Assembly (NCBI RefSeq): GCF_027364955.1
Contig: NZ_DAHXOI010000005.1
Coordinates: 1 to 64,000, forward strand
Reading direction: 5' to 3'
From: Ferrimicrobium sp.
GTDB taxonomy: Bacteria > Actinomycetota > Acidimicrobiia > Acidimicrobiales > Acidimicrobiaceae
DNA length: 64,000 nt
Under the pieces are notes generated by a model that was not told where the DNA came from, made no database searches, and was given only the letters and a program-made list of their open reading frames with translations. Positions 26,757 to 39,495 of the stretch are shown one piece after another. The translations under genes were made by a program, and so were the position numbers. Position 1 is the stretch's first letter, and every line of letters begins with the position of its first letter.

Positions 26757-29228
26757 TTGACAGCGATCCCGATCTCGGATCTGCCGCGCATGCGGATACG
26801 ACTTCGAACGCTGTGGAGTCTCTACGCCGGTGATCTGGCGGGCGTTGTCTTCCTTGTGGTAGTGATCTGTCTCTACCTCTCCCCAGCCATCAAGGATGGG
26901 GTGGGTTTTGGTCCAGCGGATCTCGGTCGACACATCTCTCTCCTGACTCGGCTCGCCCACGCCACCAGAGCGCCACGTGGTATCATCAACGGCGACATCG
27001 TCACCCAGGGCGCCGCCTGGAATACGTTAGATTGGGAACTCGTCCATCACGGGCAGTTTCCGCTCTGGAACGACCTGTCAGGTACCGGGCTCCCGCAATT
27101 CTTGAATTTCGAATCAGCTCCGCTCGCCCTACCGACACTGATCGGTTATCTGGTACCACTGCGATTCGCCTATCTGGCTACGGTTGCCATGAAGCTCCTG
27201 ATCGCGGGCACTGGCACCTACCTAGCCTCACGGTTGTTAGGCCTTGGGCCACTGTCGGCGACCTTCGCTGGCACCACCGCGATGCTATCAGGTGCCTTTG
27301 CTGGCTGGCTCGGTTGGGCCATCAGTGGTCCACTCGCTTGGGCGGGGTGGCTTCTCGCTGCTGGGATTCTCCTCTATCGGGCAGAGCCCGGTGATCGAGC
27401 AAAATGGTATGCGCTCCTTGCGCTCTCCGTCGCCTTTTCTATCTACGGCGGCTTCCCTGAGGTTTACGTACTCATGGCAGGGGCCTTCGGGCTGCTCTTT
27501 GGCTTGGCTGGCATTGCACGACGACTGAGTGGCAACCGAATCGATTGGGCAGGGGTTCGGCGGCTCGGGATTGGCTTAGGCATCGGACTCGCACTCGCCA
27601 TGCCCCTCTGGCTACCTGGTATCCAGACGTTACGGGGCTCGGTGCGCAACAGCGAAGGGGCAAGTGTCGGGCTATCGTTCCATGCACTCACGCTGCTCGT
27701 CGCACAGGGCTACGACGGCTTGCCATTCGCCACCAAAGCGTTCCCCAATGGCACCTTCTTTGGATCGTCGAACTACTACGAAACGGCTGCCTACGTCGGA
27801 GTCATCGCTCTCGTCTTGGCCAGCACGGCCATCATTGTCTGGTGGCGCCGTCCCATCGTCGTCGGGCTCACCGCCTCGGCAGTCGGAGCGTTGCTTGTCA
27901 CCTATCAGATCGGCTCGGGCGCGCCTATCCAGCACCTCATCACCGACCTCGGGCTTGGAAGCATTGCGCCTCAGCGCATCCTCTCCATGGTCGGGTTCGC
28001 GATCGCTCTACTCGCTGGCCTTGGACTCGAAGTGCTCCTTCGGCACTGGTGTGAACCGAGAACAAAGATCGCCTTTGCCGTCTCAGTCGGGATCATGGTC
28101 GTCGTCCTGGCCGTGCTATGGGACAGGTCATCGATCGGTGCCGTCGCCCTCCCTGGGGGCCATCTGACCGCTTCCCAGGCGACCGCAGTACGACAGCGCT
28201 CCCTCTACTGGCCGACTGCAGAGGTATTGGGGCTCCTCGTGATGGCGTTGCTACTGCAACTCCATCAACACACCCATCAACGCCCTGGAACACGGAACTC
28301 CCGTAGAGTGCGTTCGGCGATGGGCGCATTGGTCGCGGTGCAGGCTGGCTTTCTGGTAGTAGCTGGGGTGGGAATCAACTCCTATGAACCATCGACCTAT
28401 CCGGTTACGCCAGCGGTCAAGGCACTCAAGCGCATCGTCGGCACCTCACTCGTGGGTCTCGACAGCGTCAGACAACCCTGCGCCCCTGGTGAAACGGCGA
28501 CGTCATGCACCCTCTTCCAATGGGACGGTATCGGACTGTACCCGGAGATGAACCTTGCCTACGGCATCGCTGAGTTCGCCATGTATGATCCCGTGATACC
28601 CCATGCTTTCTTGAATGCCTACCCGGCACCCCACGTCGACAGTTACCAGACAGGAGCTAACCTGTTCAGCCCTATCGTCAACTCGGCGAGCCTGGCTCGC
28701 GCCTATGGGATAGGTTATCTCATCGTCCAATCTCCACTTCCGATTCCGAAGGGCACTCGGCTGGTCGGGACGTTTACGGCGAGTGGCTTGGCACTCAACG
28801 TCGTTCGAGTTCTCGGCTCACAACGGTTTAGCTTCGCCAAACCAACGGCTACCACCAAAGGTCAAGCAGTAACGACCCAATCACGAGCCCACCAACGGAG
28901 CGACATCGTGAACACAACGAGTCATCCGAACGATGCACGATACGTCGTCGATGTCCGGGCACCCCGTAGGCAAAAACTCATGATTCGGATCACCGATGTA
29001 CCAGGTTGGCACGCGACGGCAAATGGTCACCCAATCACCATCCACCGCGCGACGGGTGATCTCATGTCTGCCACTGTTCCCGCCGGCACGCGCGTCATCG
29101 AGATCACCTATGGCCCAGCGTTGCTGGGAGTCGGGGAGCTGTTCGCATTCGCTGGCCTTCTTGGTCTTGCGTTGTACGGGCTCCTTGAGGCACTACGGCG
29201 TCGATCACCAGTAAAGCAGGGACGCTGA
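26757..29228 (+). CDS. Large YfhO-like multi-spanning membrane protein
   Basis: The 823-residue protein shares its layout with the divergent neighbour. It has many membrane helices to about residue 540, including GTGTYLASRLLGLGPLSA and GFPEVYVLMAGAFG. An outside region follows, with RRQKLMIRITDVPGWHATAN and TVPAGTRVIEITYGP, then a last helix (VGELFAFAGLLGLALYGLLE). YfhO-family proteins are putative GT-C glycosyltransferases or flippase-like proteins for teichoic acid or glycolipid modification. The start may be the TTG at 26757 or the ATG at 26790 (MRIRLRTLWSLY); neither has a good ribosome site. It converges with purQ. Confidence 0.72.
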   Translation: MTAIPISDLPRMRIRLRTLWSLYAGDLAGVVFLVVVICLYLSPAIKDGVGFGPADLGRHISLLTRLAHATRAPRGIINGDIVTQGAAWNTLDWELVHHGQFPLWNDLSGTGLPQFLNFESAPLALPTLIGYLVPLRFAYLATVAMKLLIAGTGTYLASRLLGLGPLSATFAGTTAMLSGAFAGWLGWAISGPLAWAGWLLAAGILLYRAEPGDRAKWYALLALSVAFSIYGGFPEVYVLMAGAFGLLFGLAGIARRLSGNRIDWAGVRRLGIGLGIGLALAMPLWLPGIQTLRGSVRNSEGASVGLSFHALTLLVAQGYDGLPFATKAFPNGTFFGSSNYYETAAYVGVIALVLASTAIIVWWRRPIVVGLTASAVGALLVTYQIGSGAPIQHLITDLGLGSIAPQRILSMVGFAIALLAGLGLEVLLRHWCEPRTKIAFAVSVGIMVVVLAVLWDRSSIGAVALPGGHLTASQATAVRQRSLYWPTAEVLGLLVMALLLQLHQHTHQRPGTRNSRRVRSAMGALVAVQAGFLVVAGVGINSYEPSTYPVTPAVKALKRIVGTSLVGLDSVRQPCAPGETATSCTLFQWDGIGLYPEMNLAYGIAEFAMYDPVIPHAFLNAYPAPHVDSYQTGANLFSPIVNSASLARAYGIGYLIVQSPLPIPKGTRLVGTFTASGLALNVVRVLGSQRFSFAKPTATTKGQAVTTQSRAHQRSDIVNTTSHPNDARYVVDVRAPRRQKLMIRITDVPGWHATANGHPITIHRATGDLMSATVPAGTRVIEITYGPALLGVGELFAFAGLLGLALYGLLEALRRRSPVKQGR

Positions 29229-29303
29229 ACAGTGACCGCAGTAGGTCCAGTCACCTGTCGAATCTCCTTGCCACGTAGGTTGCCGTGCACGGCGTCTGGG
29301 AAA

Positions 29304-29963
29304 TCAGGCAAACTGCGGCTGTAGTACCGAGGCCAACATCTTTCTTGCGGGAGCGGTCAAACCGAATCCCAGGCCAGCACGCTCGGGGTGCGGCATGAGG
29401 CCAACCACATTGCCTTCCGGGTTCGCAACACCGGCAATATCGTTGGCCGACCCATTCGGATTCTGAAGGTATCTCAGCACAACCTGGTCGCCTGCTTCAA
29501 GACGCTCAAGCGTCGCCGCATCGGCGGTATAGTTGCCCTCAAAGTGGTTGATCGGCAGGGAGAACTCCTCACCACGGACCATACCCGATGTCAGCACAGA
29601 GGTGGTCTGTTCTACCCTGACGAGGACCTCACCGCAGACGAATTGCAGCCCAGCGTTGCGCTGCAGCGCCCCTGGCAGCAGCCCTGCCTCGGTAAGCACC
29701 TGGAAACCGTTACAGATGCCCAAGACTCGGCCACCATCGTTCGCAAAACGCGTCACCGCCTCCATGATCGGGGAGAAACGTGCGATCGCGCCGGTGCGTA
29801 AATAATCCCCATAGGAGAAACCCCCGGGGATGATCACCGCCTCGTAATCATCGAGGCTGTGTTCACGATGACTCACCAACTGGCTCTCACATCCAAGTTC
29901 AGCGTAGGCACTCATGACATCGAACTCACAGTTGGAGCCAGGGAAGACGACGATCCCAATCAT
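29304..29963 (-). CDS. purQ: Phosphoribosylformylglycinamidine synthase subunit PurQ
   Basis: The 219-residue class I glutaminase supplies ammonia to PurL. The triad is visible as the Cys in RVLGICNGFQVL and the His-Glu in LMPHPERAG. The N-terminus IGIVVFPGSNCEFD is typical. It overlaps purS by 4 nt (ATGA). It is the last gene of the minus-strand purA-D-B-C-S-Q cluster. Confidence 0.96.
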   Translation of the reverse strand: MIGIVVFPGSNCEFDVMSAYAELGCESQLVSHREHSLDDYEAVIIPGGFSYGDYLRTGAIARFSPIMEAVTRFANDGGRVLGICNGFQVLTEAGLLPGALQRNAGLQFVCGEVLVRVEQTTSVLTSGMVRGEEFSLPINHFEGNYTADAATLERLEAGDQVVLRYLQNPNGSANDIAGVANPEGNVVGLMPHPERAGLGFGLTAPARKMLASVLQPQFA

Positions 29964-30217
29964 CCCAGCTCCTCCACGCTCTCGACCTCATAGCTCTGAA
30001 TCACCGGGTTCGCAAGCAGCCGCTCAGCTAGCTCCTCAGCACTTTTGCGAGCCTCATCGAGTGAGGCGTACTCACCCTCTACTGCGAAGGATCTCCCCGC
30101 GTGAACGCTACTGACCTCGCCGTAGCCGAGTTGAAGGGCAGCATCGTAGATCGCCTTGCCCTCGGGGTCGCTGATCCCACTCTTGGGCATCACCCGCACG
30201 TTGATGCGATATCTCAT
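29960..30217 (-). CDS. purS: Phosphoribosylformylglycinamidine synthase subunit PurS
   Basis: The 85-residue small subunit brings PurQ and the small PurL together. It has the family core YRINVRVMPKSGISDPEGKA and SVHAGRSFAVEG. The start is the ATG after GGGAGAG; an upstream in-frame start at 30304 would extend into purC without a ribosome site. Its presence agrees with the 728-residue (small, Bacillus-type) PurL encoded at 37.3 kb in a different transcription unit. Confidence 0.94.
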   Translation of the reverse strand: MRYRINVRVMPKSGISDPEGKAIYDAALQLGYGEVSSVHAGRSFAVEGEYASLDEARKSAEELAERLLANPVIQSYEVESVEELG

Positions 30218-30261
30218 GATCTCTCCCTCTCTCTCGACACACGCGCTCTCTGCACCATGGA

Positions 30262-31124
30262 TCAACGCTCCACTCCACGATAGGCACGACTCTGGCCTGG
30301 CCACGCATCGAAGGAGCTGCCAGCGAGGGTCTCAAAGACCTCCCGATAGGCGCCACGCACCCTCTCGATCAGCTCCTCATCGAGCTTTGGGGCCAGACCG
30401 TCACCCCGAAAACCCTGTTTCGTGAGCCAATCACGCAGCAGCTGCTTGTCGAGCCACTCCGGGTTCGCGCCCGGTTCGCCTCTGACGATCCGCGAAGAGT
30501 CGGGGGTGGCGATCTCATCAGCGAGGACGAGCTCTCCATCGATGTAACCAAACTCAAACTTGGAGTCGATCAGGGTCAATCCATGCTCGCCGAACCACGA
30601 GGCCAACGCCGAATAGATGCTCGTTGTCAGTTCCTCGAGTTCACTGGCCAACGCCGCTCCATGGAGATTGCGCAACTCCTCAGGCGTGAGTGGTCGATCA
30701 TGCCCAGTCTCCTCCTTCGTCGTCGGCGTGAAGATCGGCTGTGAGAGCGGGTCACCAAACGAGAGACCCTTTGGCAAGGACACCCCTTGAACCGCTCCCG
30801 TCGACCGGTAAGCCTCCCAGGCGCTGCCGACAAGATAGCCCCGTGCCACGCACTCGACGGGGAGCATCTCGGCCCGCCGAACGAGGGTCGCTCGACCTAA
30901 AAACTCAGCCGGGACCTCTGTTGGGACACGCACAAAGTGGGTCACAAAGCGGTCCCCAATTGCACCAAAAGCGGTGGCGCTGATCGCACTCAAGAGACGC
31001 CCCTTATCGAGAATGGGTTCAGCGAAGACCCGATCGTAGGCGCTGATACGGTCCGTCGCCACCATCAACAGCTTCGTCGGATCATCGCGGATGGAGTAGA
31101 CCTCGCGAACTTTGCCCGAGGCGA

Positions 31125-31140
<16 letters not shown>
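30262..31140 (-). CDS. purC: SAICAR synthetase
   Basis: The 292-residue enzyme joins aspartate to CAIR with ATP. It shows LIASGKVREVYSI, LLMVATDRISAYD, VECVARGYLVGSAW and LIDSKFEFGYIDG. The start is the ATG of MDLDLIASGK, which lies inside the end of purB (16-nt overlap). It sits 44 nt upstream of purS. Confidence 0.95.
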
Positions 31141-32450
<1,310 letters not shown>

Positions 32451-32534
32451 GACATTCTCCTTCGTTGTGAGCGAGCCACCGAATCGTGCCGGACTCTGTG
32501 ATGACACTCTCTTGTGGCACTCTCCTATAACACC

Positions 32535-36351
<3,817 letters not shown>

Positions 36352-36732
36352 ATGGCGGATAAGGGAGCTACGAGTTCATTGCGGATGGAGAACAAGGCGA
36401 TCAATGATTACCTTGCGCACCTTGAGACCTCAAAGCCACGCAGAGGGCGCAAGCGCGACGTGGGCAAAGTACGCATGCAGCTGGAAGAGATTGAGAAGCG
36501 CCTCAGCGAAGTCAGCGGAATACGCCGGGTTGATCTTCTTCAAAAACGAGCCGATCTCAACCAAGAGCTGGAGCGGCTTGGCTCTGCTAACGACGGAACC
36601 CAACTCGAAAAGTTGTTTGTTGAGTATGCCTCCTCCTACTCTGCGAGGAAAGGGATCCGCTACGAAACCTGGGTAGAGGCTGGCGTTCCGGCAACTGTGC
36701 TCGCAAAGGCCGGTATTCGACCACACGCCTGA
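36352..36732 (+). CDS. Conserved actinobacterial small protein of unknown function
   Basis: The 126-residue soluble protein has a basic KPRRGRKRDVGKV segment, a predicted coiled-coil hairpin (residues about 40-80, QLEEIEKRL and RVDLLQKRADLNQELERL), and a C-terminal block YSARKGIRYETWVEAGVPA then VLAKAGIRP. From memory this layout (RGRKR, coiled coil, RKGI.Y..WRE.GV) recurs across actinobacteria in proteins without assigned function. AAGGAG lies about 10 nt before the ATG. A strong terminator follows the stop, so the gene stands alone. Confidence 0.8.
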   Translation: MADKGATSSLRMENKAINDYLAHLETSKPRRGRKRDVGKVRMQLEEIEKRLSEVSGIRRVDLLQKRADLNQELERLGSANDGTQLEKLFVEYASSYSARKGIRYETWVEAGVPATVLAKAGIRPHA

Positions 36733-36753
36733 TCGTTAGCATCGCTGATCGAA

Positions 36754-36818
36754 TAACGACAGCTCCCCGTTCTCCTGAGCGCCAGCTCACGAGTGATGGG
36801 GGAGCTGTCGTTATTTTT
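36754..36818 (+). terminator. Two-tier rho-independent terminator
   Basis: A 15-bp outer stem pairs TAACGACAGCTCCCC (36754-36768) with GGGGAGCTGTCGTTA (36799-36813), followed by five T. The 30-nt apical region holds a second small hairpin (TGAGC-GCCA-GCTCA). It lies 21 nt after the small gene. Confidence 0.9.
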
Positions 36819-36847
36819 GTTTGTTCGACGACAGTTCATGCAACCAG

Positions 36848-36922
36848 CATTTGCTCGAAATAATTTGCTCGGAGATACTTTGCTCAGGGATCATTTGTCC
36901 AGGGATAATCGCCTAGCGATAC
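36848..36922. repeat. 15-bp degenerate tandem repeat, five units
   Basis: Units start at 36848, 36863, 36878, 36893 and 36908. Units 2-4 read ATTTGCTCGGAGATA, CTTTGCTCAGGGATC and ATTTGTCCAGGGATA. In one plus frame the tract would read as pentapeptide-like RNNLL-GDTLL-RDHLS-RDN, but no convincing gene encloses it. Confidence 0.8.
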
Positions 36923-37226
36923 ATCGTTTCACTCCAGCAAGGTCACCTCTGCGTTGCTGCTCTGAGGCGTACCCTCGACCTTCTCTCTTTTTTGCCATCC
37001 ACGCTCGGCGGGGCTGACGGCTAGAACCTACGATAGCCTGATCGCATGGCTCGACCCATCGCAGATGAGTGATCGCGTGAGAATGCTGTTTGCGGACATG
37101 GGTCATCGAACAGACCGGAATCCTTTGCGATTGTCTCACCTCGGCCGTGACTGGGCTGGCGATGACGGCTCGATGGGGCTCGATGGGGCTCGCGTCATTA
37201 CTTCTGACGATATCAGCCCAGTGGAG

Positions 37227-37271
37227 ATGGTATCGGAGGCTATGGTATCGGAGGCTAAGGTATCGGAGGCT
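37227..37271. repeat. 15-bp tandem repeat upstream of purL, three units
   Basis: ATGGTATCGGAGGCT at 37227 and 37242, then AAGGTATCGGAGGCT at 37257 and the start of a fourth. A separate 10-bp duplication (CGATGGGGCT twice, 37171-37190) lies just upstream. The tract ends about 24 nt before the proposed purL -10 box. Confidence 0.9.
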
Positions 37272-37308
37272 AAGGCTTGAGAGCGCTGCCAGGGTAGGCT
37301 CCTAAAAC

Positions 37309-39495
37309 GTGGAGAGCGATATCTATCGGCCCCTTGGCCTCACCGACGACGAATTCAGTTTGATAGTTCACCAGCTCGGTAGAGAACCGAACCTCGTCGA
37401 GCTCGCGATGTTCTCCATCATGTGGTCAGAGCACTGTTCTTATAAGTCCTCACGCATCCACCTTCGCCGCCTCCCCTCCGAGGGCCCCAGGGTGATCATG
37501 GGGCCAGGAGAGAATGCAGGTGTCGTCGCAGCGACCGACACGATCTCCGTGGCCCTCCGCATGGAGAGTCACAACCATCCAAGCGCGATCGAACCGACCC
37601 AGGGAGCGGCTACCGGAGTGGGGGGTATTCTCCGCGACATCTTCACCGTTGGGGCCCGACCAACCGCCTTGCTCGACTCGCTCTGGATGGGCAATCAGGA
37701 CAACCCTAGGTCGCGCTGGATCTTCGACGGTGTCGTCGGTGGGATCTCCTCCTACGGCAATGCGGTGGGCGTGCCGACGGTTGGTGGGGAGATCCACTTC
37801 GCAGCACCCTACGGGGAGAACCCACTGGTGAATGTGGTCGCGGTCGGCATCGCCGAGACCAGCCAACTGGTGCGAGCACTCGCCACCGGTGTTGGGAACC
37901 AAGTCGTCCTGCTCGGTGCAGCGACTGGTCGAGATGGTATCGGAGGCGTCTCGGTGCTCGCATCGAGCGGCTTTGACGAGACGTCAGCCGATAAGCGCCC
38001 CTCGGTGCAGGTGGGTGATCCATTCGAGGAGAAGAAGCTGATCGAGGCGTGTCTACGCCTTCTCGACGCCAAGCTCGTGGAGGGCATTCAAGACCTCGGT
38101 GGAGCCGGGCTCACCTGCGCCACCTCAGAGACCGCCGCCAATGCTGGCAACGGCATGGAGGTCTGGGTTGACAGGGTGCCCGTCCGGGAGCCCGGGATGA
38201 CACCCATGGAGATCCTCTGCTCGGAGTCCCAAGAGCGTATGCTCGCCATCGTCACACCGGAGAACCTACCAGCCGTTCTCGCCATCTGTGAGGATGAGGA
38301 GGTGTTGGCGACCGTCATCGGCGAGGTGACCGCTCCCGACGAAGAGGGCGGCTACGCGGGCCGTGGTGTGCTACGAGCCTACTTTGACGGCGAACTCGTT
38401 GCCGAGATTCCAGCCGCCGCCCTCGCTGACGAGGCACCGCTCTATGATCGGCCACAGCAGGAGCCAGCTGACCTACATACTCGGACGAGCCAGAGCGTGG
38501 TTGTACCTGCCGAATGGCACACCGTCGCACTCGCAGTCCTAGCGGCACTTGACTTCGATCCGAGCTCTATCTATCGCCGCTATGACCATATGCTCTTTCG
38601 CAACACATTGGTCACTCCGGGAGCGGATGCAACCCTCTTGGCGATTCGCGCCCCAGGCATCGGCAATACCGACCTCGCCATGGCCCTCTCAGTTGATGGC
38701 AACCAACTCTGGTCGCGTGCCGACCCCAAATGGGGTACGTTGGCGGTCGTGGCTGCCTCGCTTGCCAACCTCGCCTGTGTCGGTGCCACCCCAGTTGCCC
38801 TCGTCGACTGTCTCAACTTTGGCAATCCCGAACACCCTGAGGTGATGTGGCAACTATCACAGGCCATCGATGGGATCGCCGAGATCGGACGTCTCTTGGG
38901 GGTTCCGGTGATCGGCGGGAACGTCAGTCTCTATAATGAGGCCCACGGCCACGATATCGATCCGACCCCTGTCGTCTCAACGATCGGTTTCCGGCCGCTT
39001 CCCACCCATCCAATTCCAGATCCTCGACGGGCCTATGGAACCATCGTCTTGGTCACCACTGGCGAGGTGCCAACCCTCACCGGATCGGTGTTTGCCTCCG
39101 TCCTCGATGACCGCCGGGGAGCCTTCCCCGCGATCGACCTCCCCCGGTTCAACCATCTGCTCAACGTGGTAGCCGAGCTGGTCGTCGATGAGGGGCTCGT
39201 CAACGCCGCCCACAACCTCGGTGCTGGCGGCCTCCTGGCTGGAGCAGTTCGACTCGCGCGTCTCGCCGGAAAGGGACTAACAATACACCCACCAGCGAAC
39301 ACCCCAGAGGCGCTCCTCGGGGAGCACCCCAGCCGTTTCCTCCTTTCCACCACGGACCCAGCTGCGCTGCTGGATCGTCTCGACCAGGAGGGTCTCGAAG
39401 CCGTCGTCATCGGCGAGCTTAGTGGTGATACGATCACCTGCGAGGATTGGCTACGAATCCCCATCGGTCAGCCAACCAAGATTGGAGTGCTATGA
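37309..39495 (+). CDS. purL: Phosphoribosylformylglycinamidine synthase subunit PurL (small type)
   Basis: The 728-residue ATP-dependent amidotransferase domain converts FGAR to FGAM with PurQ and PurS. It has IMWSEHCSYKSSR, GPGENAGVV, the MESHNHPSAIEP motif, TVGARPTALLDSL, LQDLGGAGLTCATSE-like QDLGGAGLTCATSET, and in the second half CLNFGNPEHPEVMWQ and GNVSLYNE. GTG start, with TAGGCT 8 nt upstream and no ribosome site, suggesting a leaderless mRNA as for purF. It is separated from purQ/purS and overlaps the next gene by 4 nt (ATGA). Confidence 0.96.
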   Translation: MESDIYRPLGLTDDEFSLIVHQLGREPNLVELAMFSIMWSEHCSYKSSRIHLRRLPSEGPRVIMGPGENAGVVAATDTISVALRMESHNHPSAIEPTQGAATGVGGILRDIFTVGARPTALLDSLWMGNQDNPRSRWIFDGVVGGISSYGNAVGVPTVGGEIHFAAPYGENPLVNVVAVGIAETSQLVRALATGVGNQVVLLGAATGRDGIGGVSVLASSGFDETSADKRPSVQVGDPFEEKKLIEACLRLLDAKLVEGIQDLGGAGLTCATSETAANAGNGMEVWVDRVPVREPGMTPMEILCSESQERMLAIVTPENLPAVLAICEDEEVLATVIGEVTAPDEEGGYAGRGVLRAYFDGELVAEIPAAALADEAPLYDRPQQEPADLHTRTSQSVVVPAEWHTVALAVLAALDFDPSSIYRRYDHMLFRNTLVTPGADATLLAIRAPGIGNTDLAMALSVDGNQLWSRADPKWGTLAVVAASLANLACVGATPVALVDCLNFGNPEHPEVMWQLSQAIDGIAEIGRLLGVPVIGGNVSLYNEAHGHDIDPTPVVSTIGFRPLPTHPIPDPRRAYGTIVLVTTGEVPTLTGSVFASVLDDRRGAFPAIDLPRFNHLLNVVAELVVDEGLVNAAHNLGAGGLLAGAVRLARLAGKGLTIHPPANTPEALLGEHPSRFLLSTTDPAALLDRLDQEGLEAVVIGELSGDTITCEDWLRIPIGQPTKIGVL

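Noticed and set aside
36848-37017. Pentapeptide-repeat protein gene
   Set aside because: The frame reads loosely like a pentapeptide repeat for five units, but lacks the A(D/N)LXX pattern and has no credible start or length.
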